Shown here piece after piece: positions 6,552 to 15,341 of a stretch of 64,000 nucleotides of DNA. Source of the stretch: an uncultured bacterium (GTDB taxonomy: Bacteria > Cyanobacteriota > Vampirovibrionia > Gastranaerophilales > Gastranaerophilaceae). The translations under genes and the position numbers were made by a program. Where the stretch lies: contig CADBUZ010000008.1 of NCBI GenBank assembly GCA_902797985.1, positions 1 through 64,000 on the forward strand, written 5' to 3'. Below the pieces are notes generated by a model that saw only the letters and a program-made list of their open reading frames with translations, did no database searches and was not told the origin of the DNA. The stretch's first letter is position 1, and each line of letters opens with the position of its first letter.

Positions 6552-8438
6552 ATGGGCTTTTGGGACAAAATTAATAATTTCAGAGAAAGAGTTAACGAGT
6601 TAGAAAGCAATATATATACTTCCGGAAAAGACTTGATGGAAGTATATGAAAAAAATATTCAGCTTGAAGCTGAAATAAAAGAACGAACAGAAGAATTAGA
6701 AGTTGCTAACCAAAGATTGGTAACGGTTCAGCATATTTGGGAAATGATGAATTCTTCTCAACCCCTTACTAATGTTTTGGATTCGATAGTAAATAGTTTG
6801 CAAGGTGAATTGGGATACCTATTTAGTTGTATAGTTAAGAAAAAAGTTGATTTTCAAGGTCAATATTTAGATTTGTTAGCTGAGTCCAGATGCACTTTTG
6901 CTGATTACGTTCACGAAGTAATCGGTAAGCCTCTTTATGAAGCACGATTGCATTGGAGCGTTGATAAGAATGTTGATTATTATCTTGAAAATAATAAGAT
7001 ATACCAAAGTAAGGATGTTATGTTTACTTTGAGGTATTTGTTCCCTGATTTAGATAAAAATTCTATGGAAGAAATTATAAAAAAAACAGGGATGAAGTCA
7101 TATATTCTGGTTCCATTGAAAAGCAACGGGAAACATTTTGCTTCATTAGTTGTATATTCGTCACGTCCGGTCGCTGAGGATGCTGAAATAAACTTTATAA
7201 AGCTGTTTTCAAAACAGATTGAGCTTGCAATAACTGTGGCAGAATTGTTCCAAACTGTAAAAGAACAAGCAATAACGGATGCTTTGACTGGTTTGAATAA
7301 TAGAAGGTATTTTGAAGAAGAAGCACAAAAAGAAGTGTTACGTGCGCAACGTCAAAATCAAAAGTTTACTGTTATCGGATTAGATTTAGATCATTTAAAA
7401 CAAATAAATGACAAGTATGGACACTCTTGTGGTGATATTGCAATTAAAACTATTGCAGAAGTTTTAAAAACAAATGCCAGATCAATTGATACGGCAGCAA
7501 GAATGGGTGGTGAAGAATTTAATCTTTTATTGCCTGGGGTAGATCATGTTGGCGGACTTATTGCTGCTGAGAGAATTAGAAAGGCAATTGAAGAAGTTCC
7601 AATCGAAGTGTTGGGACACGTTACTGCAAGTATTGGGGTTGCGACTTTTGGAGAACACGCAGATAATCTCAATGATGTTTTAGAGTTGACCGACCAAGCT
7701 ATGTATACCTCTAAAAAGAATGGTAGAAACAGAGTTACTCTTGCAAATCCTGAAGATTTGGATTCTTGGCAAGATATTGCCGTCGATTCGCTAGTGGAAA
7801 TTCTTAAGAATAAGAAAATGCCGATTGATAAAGAAATATCCCAAAAATTGCGTAAAATGTTGAGGAAACTCGATACAGGTTACGATGCGCTTTATACGGT
7901 ATCTGATATGCTCTCTGAAATGTATAATCCAAATCATAAAGATGGTTCATCAAAAGAAAAAATATTGATTGCAAATATGCTTGCTAAAAGATTTGAACTT
8001 TCAAAAGAAGAAACGGATAAATTAAAAATTGCTATTTTATTATATGATATTGGAAATATGATGCTTCCAAAAGAAATTTTGTTAAAAAGAACTCCATTAA
8101 CAGAGGAAGAAAAAAATGTGATAAAAACACATCCTGTTATTGCAGCAAAAGAAATATTACAGCCAATATCCGTGATTCAAGATGTTATTCCAATTATTGA
8201 GCATCACCATGAAAATTGGGATGGTTCAGGATACCCTAATAAAGAAGCAGGTCAAGATATCCCGTTGTGTTCTCAAATGGTATTGATTATTGATGCTTAT
8301 TTTGCACTTATTGAGCCAAGACCTTACAGACAAGCTAAAACAAAAGATGAAGCTATTGCTATTATTAAAGAAGGTATTGGTACAAAGTGGAATCCAAAAA
8401 TAGCTGAAGAATTTTTCTCAATAATTTATCAAGAATAA
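6552..8438 (+). CDS. GAF-GGDEF diguanylate cyclase with degenerate HD-GYP-like domain
   Basis: This is a predicted cytosolic cyclic-di-GMP enzyme of 628 residues. The order is a coiled coil (about 10-70), a GAF-like sensor domain (about 75-240), GGDEF (about 245-410) and an HD-GYP-like domain (about 470-625). The GGDEF signature is GGEEF (about 319-323) and the inhibitory-site RSID sits five residues before it, so cyclase activity and product inhibition are expected. In the HD-GYP part, HHHENWDGSGYP is kept, but the HD pair reads Tyr-Asp (LLYDIGN), which removes a metal ligand. Phosphodiesterase activity is therefore doubtful and the domain may only bind or regulate. The start at 6552 is chosen for its ribosome-binding site. 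Confidence 0.9.
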   Translation: MGFWDKINNFRERVNELESNIYTSGKDLMEVYEKNIQLEAEIKERTEELEVANQRLVTVQHIWEMMNSSQPLTNVLDSIVNSLQGELGYLFSCIVKKKVDFQGQYLDLLAESRCTFADYVHEVIGKPLYEARLHWSVDKNVDYYLENNKIYQSKDVMFTLRYLFPDLDKNSMEEIIKKTGMKSYILVPLKSNGKHFASLVVYSSRPVAEDAEINFIKLFSKQIELAITVAELFQTVKEQAITDALTGLNNRRYFEEEAQKEVLRAQRQNQKFTVIGLDLDHLKQINDKYGHSCGDIAIKTIAEVLKTNARSIDTAARMGGEEFNLLLPGVDHVGGLIAAERIRKAIEEVPIEVLGHVTASIGVATFGEHADNLNDVLELTDQAMYTSKKNGRNRVTLANPEDLDSWQDIAVDSLVEILKNKKMPIDKEISQKLRKMLRKLDTGYDALYTVSDMLSEMYNPNHKDGSSKEKILIANMLAKRFELSKEETDKLKIAILLYDIGNMMLPKEILLKRTPLTEEEKNVIKTHPVIAAKEILQPISVIQDVIPIIEHHHENWDGSGYPNKEAGQDIPLCSQMVLIIDAYFALIEPRPYRQAKTKDEAIAIIKEGIGTKWNPKIAEEFFSIIYQE

Positions 8439-9272
8439 TTACCAATCTATGTCTACACTAAACATTGGCTCTTTATTGTTTATACAAGAGATGCAATGTG
8501 GTGTTTCAAGTCTGACTGTTTTTGAATAATTCGTAAAATCACTTCCTGTTCTGCCTCTATAGTCATTTGATAAAAACGGACATGAAAAAATTCCATTTTC
8601 TGTTAAGGTTCTGCTTGTTGTACAGTCAAAACTACCTTCTATAGTTAAAAACTCTCCGTCTGCTTCTTTGCTCCATTCGTTTATTTGAACTATTGCATCT
8701 TCTATGCCTATGGATGATAATTTTTCTTTAAATTTTGATAGTATGACACTATGATCTTCACAATAATAATTTGACACATTTATTATATTGGTAAAATCAT
8801 ATTTGTCTAAACATTTAAGTGCATAAATATTTTGTCTGTAAGCACCTCTTGAGCGAATGTTATCATTTTTTATTTCGTCATAGTGTGCAAATGAAAGTTT
8901 AAAGATAATTTTTTTATTCAATTCTTTTTCTACCTTTTTTAAAAATCTTGCTTTTTTTTCATTTATAAAAGAGGCATTTGTGAAAATACAAACATTTGCT
9001 TTTTCAAGACATAATCTAAGTATAGAATTGAAATCAGGATGAGTCATTGGCTCAGCTCCCGTTAAATAAATGCATCTAATATTATTTTCTTTTAATTCCA
9101 ATAAAGCTTTTTTTACTGTATCAACTTTTATAAAATCTTTTATATTTTTAGTTAACGGAAAATCAATATAACATTGTCGACATCTTTGATTGCAATTTTT
9201 TGCAGTCAGTTCAATAAATATATCTTTTAATTCTTTTAATTCACTCACGGGTGATGTACAAATAGCTACCAT
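8439..9272 (-). CDS. Radical SAM protein with SPASM-like Cys-rich C-terminus
   Basis: The [4Fe-4S]-SAM binding motif is CNQRCRQCY near residue 33, followed by LTGAEPMTHP, the usual GGE-like SAM site variant. The C-terminal 60 residues contain four cysteines (CTTS, CPFL, HCISC) and may bind an auxiliary cluster, as in SPASM/twitch enzymes that modify peptides or other substrates. The length is 277. No precursor peptide gene is visible nearby, so the substrate is unknown. It is downstream of nadK in the same direction after an 86-base gap and converges end to end with the GGDEF gene. Confidence 0.85.
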   Translation of the reverse strand: MVAICTSPVSELKELKDIFIELTAKNCNQRCRQCYIDFPLTKNIKDFIKVDTVKKALLELKENNIRCIYLTGAEPMTHPDFNSILRLCLEKANVCIFTNASFINEKKARFLKKVEKELNKKIIFKLSFAHYDEIKNDNIRSRGAYRQNIYALKCLDKYDFTNIINVSNYYCEDHSVILSKFKEKLSSIGIEDAIVQINEWSKEADGEFLTIEGSFDCTTSRTLTENGIFSCPFLSNDYRGRTGSDFTNYSKTVRLETPHCISCINNKEPMFSVDIDW

Positions 9273-9358
9273 ATTTCCTCCTTTATATAGATAGTATCTT
9301 TATAAAGAAAAAAATAAATTAGCCACTCAGGTATTTAAAAATATTATTGGGATAATTT

Positions 9359-10153
9359 TTATATTTCAGATACAGGTGAAATTCCCCAATACAGTTTGTT
9401 TTTTAAAACGGAATAAAAGTTATCATCTTTAGGGAATGCAAGTTTGGCAGTATATTCAGATTTAGTAATAGTTACTTCTTTTAACTCAGAAATATTTTCT
9501 TGTCCGTCGCATGAAACATCTAAAAGTTCATCAACTGTTTTAACAGTAATCTTTTCATAAGATGGAACAACCAGTGGACGAGCAGTCATTGTGTGAGCGC
9601 AGATAGGTACAATCACCATTGAATTTAAACTTGGATGCAAAATAGGACCTCCTGCTGATAATCCGTATGCGGTAGAACCTGTTGGGGTAGAAATAATAAT
9701 TCCGTCTGCAATATAATCACTCACTAAAATATCATTTATATATAAATCAAACTTAGAAGTTCTAACATGAGAATGACCTTTTATTACGATGTCATTAAGT
9801 GCGTGAAATTCTTTTGATTTCAGCATTAATCTATCTTTTACAATATAAGATTTATTTTTTATAATTTCTCCCAATAAATGAATTTCTTCAGGTGTTACAA
9901 GTGAAAGAAAACCTAATCTTCCTAAGTTTACGCCCATCACAGGAGTGGATGTTTTTGCATAATATCTGGAGGTTTTTAGAATTGTTCCATCTCCGCCTAT
10001 TGCACAAACGAAATTATAACCTTGTTTTAGATTATCTATGTCTAATAAATCAAAATTCAATTCAGATAACTCAAATGTATTTGTTAAATCGTTAATAACT
10101 TTATCTGTTTTGTCTATTTTTGAATTTAAAATAATAGCGATTTTTTCTTTCAT
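9359..10153 (-). CDS. nadK: NAD kinase
   Basis: The enzyme phosphorylates NAD to NADP. The diagnostic GGDGTILK (about residues 53-60), NLGRLGFL and TPTGSTAYGLSAGGPILHP are all intact, and the length of 264 is normal. GGAAG precedes the ATG. It follows the TPR gene by 12 bases on the same strand, so co-transcription from the upstream UPF0173 gene is likely. Confidence 0.95.
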   Translation of the reverse strand: MKEKIAIILNSKIDKTDKVINDLTNTFELSELNFDLLDIDNLKQGYNFVCAIGGDGTILKTSRYYAKTSTPVMGVNLGRLGFLSLVTPEEIHLLGEIIKNKSYIVKDRLMLKSKEFHALNDIVIKGHSHVRTSKFDLYINDILVSDYIADGIIISTPTGSTAYGLSAGGPILHPSLNSMVIVPICAHTMTARPLVVPSYEKITVKTVDELLDVSCDGQENISELKEVTITKSEYTAKLAFPKDDNFYSVLKNKLYWGISPVSEI

Positions 10154-10165
10154 TAAAACAACTTC

Positions 10166-12721
10166 CTATTTTCCTTTGTGCATTTTCTTTTCTGCGTATA
10201 TAAGATATTTTTTAGTTTCTTCATTATCAGGATTAATATCATGTGCTTTAGAAAAATCTAAATATGCATTTGTATAATTTTTAAGCATTAAATAAGCCAT
10301 ACCTCTGTTAAAATAAGGATTTTCAATATTAGGACTAAGTTCTATTACTTTTGAACAATCACTCACAGATCCGTCATAATCTTTTAAAAGGTATTTTAAA
10401 GCACCTCTATTAGTCAATGCACCTATGTGATTTGGATTTAATCTAATAGCTTTGTTAAAGTCCTCCAGAGCATCTTCTTTTTCGTTTATTTGATATTCCA
10501 TTACCCCTTTATTGTAATAAATGTCTGCATCTTCAGAGTTTATTTTTAGCGCGTATTCTAAATCTTCTATTGCTTTTTTAGATTTACCTTTTTTAAAATT
10601 CAAAAGTCCTCTTGCAACATAGGCTTGATAGCACTTCTCATCAAAGCTTATAGCTCTTGTGTAATTATCAATGGCTTCATCAATTTTGTTCAATTGTTCT
10701 TTAGCAACAGCTTTATTGAAGTATATTTTTGCATCATCAGGCTTATAAGAGATAGCCTTTGTAAAATCTTTTATTGCACCTTCATAATCTGCAATGTTAA
10801 ACTTTGCAATTCCTCTGTTATAGTATAAATCTGAGGATTTTGGATACATTTTTAAGGCAACTGTATAATCTGATATTGCGCCTTTGTAATCTCCTTGTTT
10901 TACTCTAATAACAGCTCTTGCATTGTATGCAGGAACAAAATCTGCGTCTTTAATTATTGTTTTATTATAATCATCATATGCTTTTTCTTGTTCGCCTATT
11001 TCTTGATATGCGATTGCTCTGTTATAATATGCATCTCTTTTGTTCTCATCATACAGCAATGTTTTTGATAAATAATTGATTGCATTTTTATAATCCTTTA
11101 ATTGCATATAATTCATACCTATATTATAAAGAATAGGTGCATCGTTTTTTGTACTCGTTAGAACTTTGTTATAATGATTAATTGCAGCTTTATAGTCTTT
11201 TTGTTCTTCATACATTACAGCAATACTCATATGGGCATCAGCATCATCGCCGTTCAATACTATTAGTTGTTCATAATCTTTTAGAGCAGATTTTGTATCT
11301 TTTAATTTTTCGTACGTTGCTGCTCTATTTATTAATGCTTCTCTTGATTTAGGGTTAATTTCTATTGCTTTTGTGAAATCATCAATAGCACCTTTATAGT
11401 CTTTCAAGCTTTCATATTTTATTTTACCGCTTTCTATATAAGAATAATCAGAAGGGTTTAAATAGATTGCACGTTTTAAATCTTCAAGAGCCCCTTTTCC
11501 ATCTCCTATATTTTCTTTTGCTATTGCTCTTGTATAGTATGCTTTTTCATACATAGGTTTAAATTCAAGAATCCAATTACATTCTTCTAAGGCTTTGTCA
11601 TACATATTGTAGTTAATATAATGTAAAGCTCGTGCATAGTATAAATCTATGTTTTGATTGTTTTTCTTTATTTTTGCATTGATTAATTGAAGTTCTTTTT
11701 CTTGTTTTAAATCAGTTGGGTTTAGTGTTTCATTATTAGCTTCTTCATTAATTGGTTCTGTTTTATCAGATATTTCTTTATTTTCTTCTTTTTCTATTTG
11801 TTTAACTTCTTCGGTTGGAGTTATAACTTCTTCTTTTTTAGGTTCTAAATAGTTATTTAGTCTGTCATTATATTCTTTATCACCTTCTTCTATCATAGAT
11901 GGAGGTGGAGTTGGCTCATCTGCAGGACTATATGTTGGAGTTTTGTCTTTTTCTCTCTTTTCAACTTTTTTTTGTTTTTTATTCTTTTTCCCTTTTTTAT
12001 TTAAATCTATATCTTGTAAATTTTTTTCTTTTATTTTTTCATAATCGTCATTAATTATTTTATTTTTGTTTTCTTTTATTTTATTTTCATTTTTCTTTGA
12101 TTTTTTTTGTTTTTTTAGATTCTTTTTAATATCTTTTTCACTGATTTCTTGTAAATTTTTTTCCTTGATTTTTTCGTAATCGTCTTTTATAACAGTTTTT
12201 GTTTCATCTTTTTTATTTTTAGTTTTAGATTTTTTGTTTTTAGATTGGTTTTTTGTTATGTCGTAAGCGTTGTTTATAGCTGAATCGAAAACATTTCCGC
12301 CAACTTCTCTCCTTTGGGAGTTAGATATTTCTTTTTGTCGTAGGTTGGTGTCCATTTTATCTTTTTCATTTAATCCTTGAGAATTAATTTTGTTTTCAGA
12401 AGGAATCGTTATTGATTTTTTTGGAAGGTTTTTATCTATTGATAAATCTATTTCTTTTGGAATTGATTCTTTTGACTTAAGTTTTTGTGATGGCAAAGGA
12501 TCTATTTTTATACTTTTTTCCATTTGCAATTTGTCAAAAATTTGTAGATTTCCTTGCGTAGCTTCAATATCATCAATGTTTTGGTTTAATTCAATATAAT
12601 CGGAAGAATATGATTTATCAGGAGTTGTCTTTGATTTTGACAGGGCAGACTCCTGAGAGAATAATCCTATACAGGATATTAGTAAAACACTTGCAAAAAT
12701 TTTATTTAAATCTTTAATCAT
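10166..12721 (-). CDS. Exported TPR-repeat protein with Lys-rich linker
   Basis: The 851 residues start with a signal peptide (about 1-28, ending SALS). A disordered Lys/Glu/Asn-rich stretch runs to about residue 340. About 14 consecutive tetratricopeptide repeats then fill 348-845, recognisable by recurring phrases such as YYNRGIAKFNIADYEGAIKDF and KAIEINPKS. The linker carries a near-exact internal duplication of DDYEKIKEKNLQ(E/D)I about 50 residues apart. TPR arrays mediate protein-protein contacts, so this is probably a periplasmic scaffold. It is transcribed between the UPF0173 hydrolase and nadK with 9- and 12-base gaps. Confidence 0.85.
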   Translation of the reverse strand: MIKDLNKIFASVLLISCIGLFSQESALSKSKTTPDKSYSSDYIELNQNIDDIEATQGNLQIFDKLQMEKSIKIDPLPSQKLKSKESIPKEIDLSIDKNLPKKSITIPSENKINSQGLNEKDKMDTNLRQKEISNSQRREVGGNVFDSAINNAYDITKNQSKNKKSKTKNKKDETKTVIKDDYEKIKEKNLQEISEKDIKKNLKKQKKSKKNENKIKENKNKIINDDYEKIKEKNLQDIDLNKKGKKNKKQKKVEKREKDKTPTYSPADEPTPPPSMIEEGDKEYNDRLNNYLEPKKEEVITPTEEVKQIEKEENKEISDKTEPINEEANNETLNPTDLKQEKELQLINAKIKKNNQNIDLYYARALHYINYNMYDKALEECNWILEFKPMYEKAYYTRAIAKENIGDGKGALEDLKRAIYLNPSDYSYIESGKIKYESLKDYKGAIDDFTKAIEINPKSREALINRAATYEKLKDTKSALKDYEQLIVLNGDDADAHMSIAVMYEEQKDYKAAINHYNKVLTSTKNDAPILYNIGMNYMQLKDYKNAINYLSKTLLYDENKRDAYYNRAIAYQEIGEQEKAYDDYNKTIIKDADFVPAYNARAVIRVKQGDYKGAISDYTVALKMYPKSSDLYYNRGIAKFNIADYEGAIKDFTKAISYKPDDAKIYFNKAVAKEQLNKIDEAIDNYTRAISFDEKCYQAYVARGLLNFKKGKSKKAIEDLEYALKINSEDADIYYNKGVMEYQINEKEDALEDFNKAIRLNPNHIGALTNRGALKYLLKDYDGSVSDCSKVIELSPNIENPYFNRGMAYLMLKNYTNAYLDFSKAHDINPDNEETKKYLIYAEKKMHKGK

Positions 12722-12730
12722 AAAAATCCT

Positions 12731-13393
12731 TTATATTTCAACTGACTCTTCAATCCCTAATACAAGCGGGGTTTGACCTTGTTTTGTTAATCCGTTTTTA
12801 AAATCATCAATATTTACATTTATTTGAGGGAATGTATTGTAGTGCATTGGGACAATTGTTTTAGCGCCAATCCACTTTGAAGCAATTAAGGCATTTTCAA
12901 TATCCATAGTGTAATGTCCGCCTATAGGTAGTATTGCAATATCAGGTTTGTAGATTTCGCCTAATACTTTCATTTCAGAGTTAAGGCAGGTGTCACCTGC
13001 GTGAAAAATTCTTTTTCCTTCAATTTCAAATAAATATCCAACAGGACATCCTGTATAAGTGCCATCATCAGATGAGCTCGAATGAAAGGCAGGTAAAGCT
13101 ATTACTTTACCCCAATCATAGTTTATCCAGCCACCTAATGAGATTCCGTTAACGTTTACACCGTATCTTGAACAGTACTTTGCAAGTTCAAAAACGGCAG
13201 TGATTACAGCATCTGTTTTTAGGGCTATTTGCGGTGCTTTTCCAAGATGATCTGCGTGTCCGTGTGTTACAAATATATCTGTAACATTTGAATAATCATA
13301 ATTAGGACATTTTACTAAAAACGGATCAATAAGAATTTTGTTATTGTTTATATTAATTTCAAAAGCACTATGTCCTAAATATTTTAATTTCAT
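12731..13393 (-). CDS. UPF0173-type metal-dependent hydrolase
   Basis: This is a metallo-beta-lactamase-fold protein of 220 residues. The signature THGHADHLG (near residue 44) supplies the metal ligands, with further ligands in FHAGDTC and in PMHYNTFPQ. The N-terminus KLKYLGHSAFEI is typical of the UPF0173 (YtkL-like) family, whose substrate is unknown. It is the first gene of the cluster with the TPR protein and nadK, and it diverges from ribD. Confidence 0.88.
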   Translation of the reverse strand: MKLKYLGHSAFEININNNKILIDPFLVKCPNYDYSNVTDIFVTHGHADHLGKAPQIALKTDAVITAVFELAKYCSRYGVNVNGISLGGWINYDWGKVIALPAFHSSSSDDGTYTGCPVGYLFEIEGKRIFHAGDTCLNSEMKVLGEIYKPDIAILPIGGHYTMDIENALIASKWIGAKTIVPMHYNTFPQINVNIDDFKNGLTKQGQTPLVLGIEESVEI

Positions 13394-13446
13394 AATTCAC
13401 ACCTTCCCCTGTTAAATTTTACCATTGTTTAGGTTAAAATACAAAC

Positions 13447-14505
13447 ATGACTGATTATAAAAAAATAATGAAACGATGTATAGCTTTAGCGAAAAAAGCC
13501 GGAGGAAAAACTTCTCCAAATCCTCTTGTAGGATGTGTTGTATTAGACAAAAACGGTGTCGTTATATCAGAAGGTTATCATCATAAATATGGTGATGCAC
13601 ACGCAGAAAGAGATGCATTATTAAAATTAAAAAATGGAGAAGAAAAAGAAGGTACATTAGTTGTTAATTTAGAGCCTTGTTCACATTATGGCAAAACTCC
13701 TCCTTGTGCAGATTTGATTGTAGAAAGAGGATTGAAAACGGTTGTTATCGGTTGCGGAGATAATAATCCCAAAGTTAACGGAAAAGGTATTCAAAAGTTA
13801 AAGCAAGCAGGGATTGATGTCATTTGCGGGATATTAGAAGATGAATGCCGCGAATTGAACGAAGTCTTTTTTACCGATATTGAAGAAAAAAGACCATTTG
13901 TTGCAATAAAAACGGCAACCACTATTGATGGGAAAATATCAACTTGTATTGGGGATTCAAAATGGATTACCTCTGAAAAATCAAGAAAATATGGGAAGAA
14001 GTTAAGACTTTATTATGATGCTATTTTGACAAGTTCAAATACTGTTGTTTCAGATAATCCTGTGATGAAGCATAAAATTAATATTATTTTAGATAAAGAT
14101 TTTAAAACAGATATAAATTCTGAAATATATAAAAATGAAAAAGTAATTCTTGTAATAGGGGAAAAAACTGAAATAAAAGCAGAGCTTCCTAATAACATAT
14201 CTGTTATAAAATGCGGACTAAAAAATAACAAAATTGACCTAAGGGTTCTTTTGAAAGAAATATATAAATTAGGGATTAAGTCAGTATTTGTTGAGGCAGG
14301 CGGAGAGCTGTGCGGTTCTTTTATAAAAGAAAATTTAGCTGATAAAATATATCACTTTATTGCTCCAAAAATTTTAAATGATAATAGTGGAAAATCTTGT
14401 TTTAATGGAGATGAAATAGAAAAAATATCCCAATCGAAAATATACCGTTTAGTTTCAGTAAAGAAATTGGGTGACGATATTCTTATAACATACAAAAAGG
14501 GTTAA
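13447..14505 (+). CDS. ribD: Bifunctional riboflavin biosynthesis protein RibD
   Basis: RibD deaminates and then reduces the pyrimidine intermediate in riboflavin synthesis. The N-terminal deaminase has the zinc motif HAERDAL followed by PCSHYGKTPPCADLI. The reductase domain (about 145-352) starts FVAIKTATTIDGKISTCIGD, with FVEAGGELCGSF near the end. The length of 352 matches bifunctional RibD. No other rib gene or FMN riboswitch is visible in the 53-base upstream gap. The gene ends directly against the convergent DUF6485 gene. Confidence 0.95.
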   Translation: MTDYKKIMKRCIALAKKAGGKTSPNPLVGCVVLDKNGVVISEGYHHKYGDAHAERDALLKLKNGEEKEGTLVVNLEPCSHYGKTPPCADLIVERGLKTVVIGCGDNNPKVNGKGIQKLKQAGIDVICGILEDECRELNEVFFTDIEEKRPFVAIKTATTIDGKISTCIGDSKWITSEKSRKYGKKLRLYYDAILTSSNTVVSDNPVMKHKINIILDKDFKTDINSEIYKNEKVILVIGEKTEIKAELPNNISVIKCGLKNNKIDLRVLLKEIYKLGIKSVFVEAGGELCGSFIKENLADKIYHFIAPKILNDNSGKSCFNGDEIEKISQSKIYRLVSVKKLGDDILITYKKG

Positions 14506-14712
14506 TTATAGACCGTATTTACCTCTCATTGTTTGGATGAAGTTTTTAACAGATCTGTCATAAGTTCTTTCTCCTGATGCAGAGAAGAAGCATCCCGGAA
14601 TTTCGTTATTTTCTCTGTGGTGTCTGACGCAATCACAACAAAATCCTCTGTTCCCACAGGAAGTGTATGTGCAGCTGCAACCTATTTTGTTTTCTTCGTG
14701 TTTACATTCCAT
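14506..14712 (-). CDS. Small Cys-rich DUF6485-like protein
   Basis: The 68 residues contain eight cysteines in the pattern CKHEENKIGCSCTYTSCG then FCCDCVRHHRENNEIPGCFF, which strongly suggests a metal-binding fold. It matches what I recall of DUF6485, a short family of unknown function common in anaerobes. It is the last gene of the minus-strand kinase/VKOR/queH cluster. Redox or zinc binding is inferred from the cysteines only. Confidence 0.75.
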   Translation of the reverse strand: MECKHEENKIGCSCTYTSCGNRGFCCDCVRHHRENNEIPGCFFSASGERTYDRSVKNFIQTMRGKYGL

Positions 14713-14775
14713 ATCATATTCCCTTTCTATAAAACTAAAATTTTTGCAACATTTTCTCCGCTATTTACTTTATAT

Positions 14776-15336
14776 TTATCTCTTATTTTTTGCAAAAATA
14801 CATCCACAATAGTTTTGTCTGTATAAACCTAAATCTTTTGAAATTTTATTTGTCTTTAAAAATCCGTCTTTTTTCTTGAAATCCAGTCCTAAAAATTCTA
14901 GTCCATATTCTTTTCCAACAGATTCACCTACGGCACACAGGTTTTTAAAATTCTTATGTGGACTTATTATCATTGATGTCGTAAAAATATCAATTCCTAA
15001 TTCTTTTGCTTTTTTTGCAGATTCTTTTAAACGTAATTCAAAGCATTTTATGCATCTTGCCCCACCTTCAGGTTCATTTTCCAATCCTTTTATATAGTCA
15101 ATATAAATTTGTGGGGTGTATGGTTCTACTAATAATTCAACCCCAAAATGCTTGCATAAGGTCTTTTCTGCCTCTAATCTTCGGTTGTATTCATCAATTG
15201 TATCAAAATTATTATTGCAAAAATATACTATAACATTATATCCTAACTCTTTTAATAAAGTTATTGGATATCCGGAACAAATCGCACAACAGGCATGTAG
15301 AAGTATTTTTTTATTAGTTTCTTTTTCTAAATTCAT
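14776..15336 (-). CDS. queH: Epoxyqueuosine reductase QueH
   Basis: QueH carries out the last step of queuosine tRNA modification and is the non-cobalamin alternative to QueG. Diagnostic features are the N-terminal LLHACCAICSGYP, the CIKCFELRL pair near residue 95, TTSMIISPHKN and the C-terminal CGC that completes the cluster ligands. The length of 186 is normal for the DUF208/QueH family. It lies 5 bases downstream of the VKOR-DsbA gene. The pathway partner queE is elsewhere in the window (40121-40855). Confidence 0.93.
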   Translation of the reverse strand: MNLEKETNKKILLHACCAICSGYPITLLKELGYNVIVYFCNNNFDTIDEYNRRLEAEKTLCKHFGVELLVEPYTPQIYIDYIKGLENEPEGGARCIKCFELRLKESAKKAKELGIDIFTTSMIISPHKNFKNLCAVGESVGKEYGLEFLGLDFKKKDGFLKTNKISKDLGLYRQNYCGCIFAKNKR

Positions 15337-15341
15337 ATATT

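Noticed and set aside
11960-12240. Possible CRISPR-like short repeats
   Set aside because: The repeats are codons for Lys/Glu-rich linker residues of the TPR gene, not regularly spaced identical repeats with unique spacers.
13394-13446. FMN riboswitch before ribD
   Set aside because: The gap is only 53 bases and has none of the conserved riboswitch elements.
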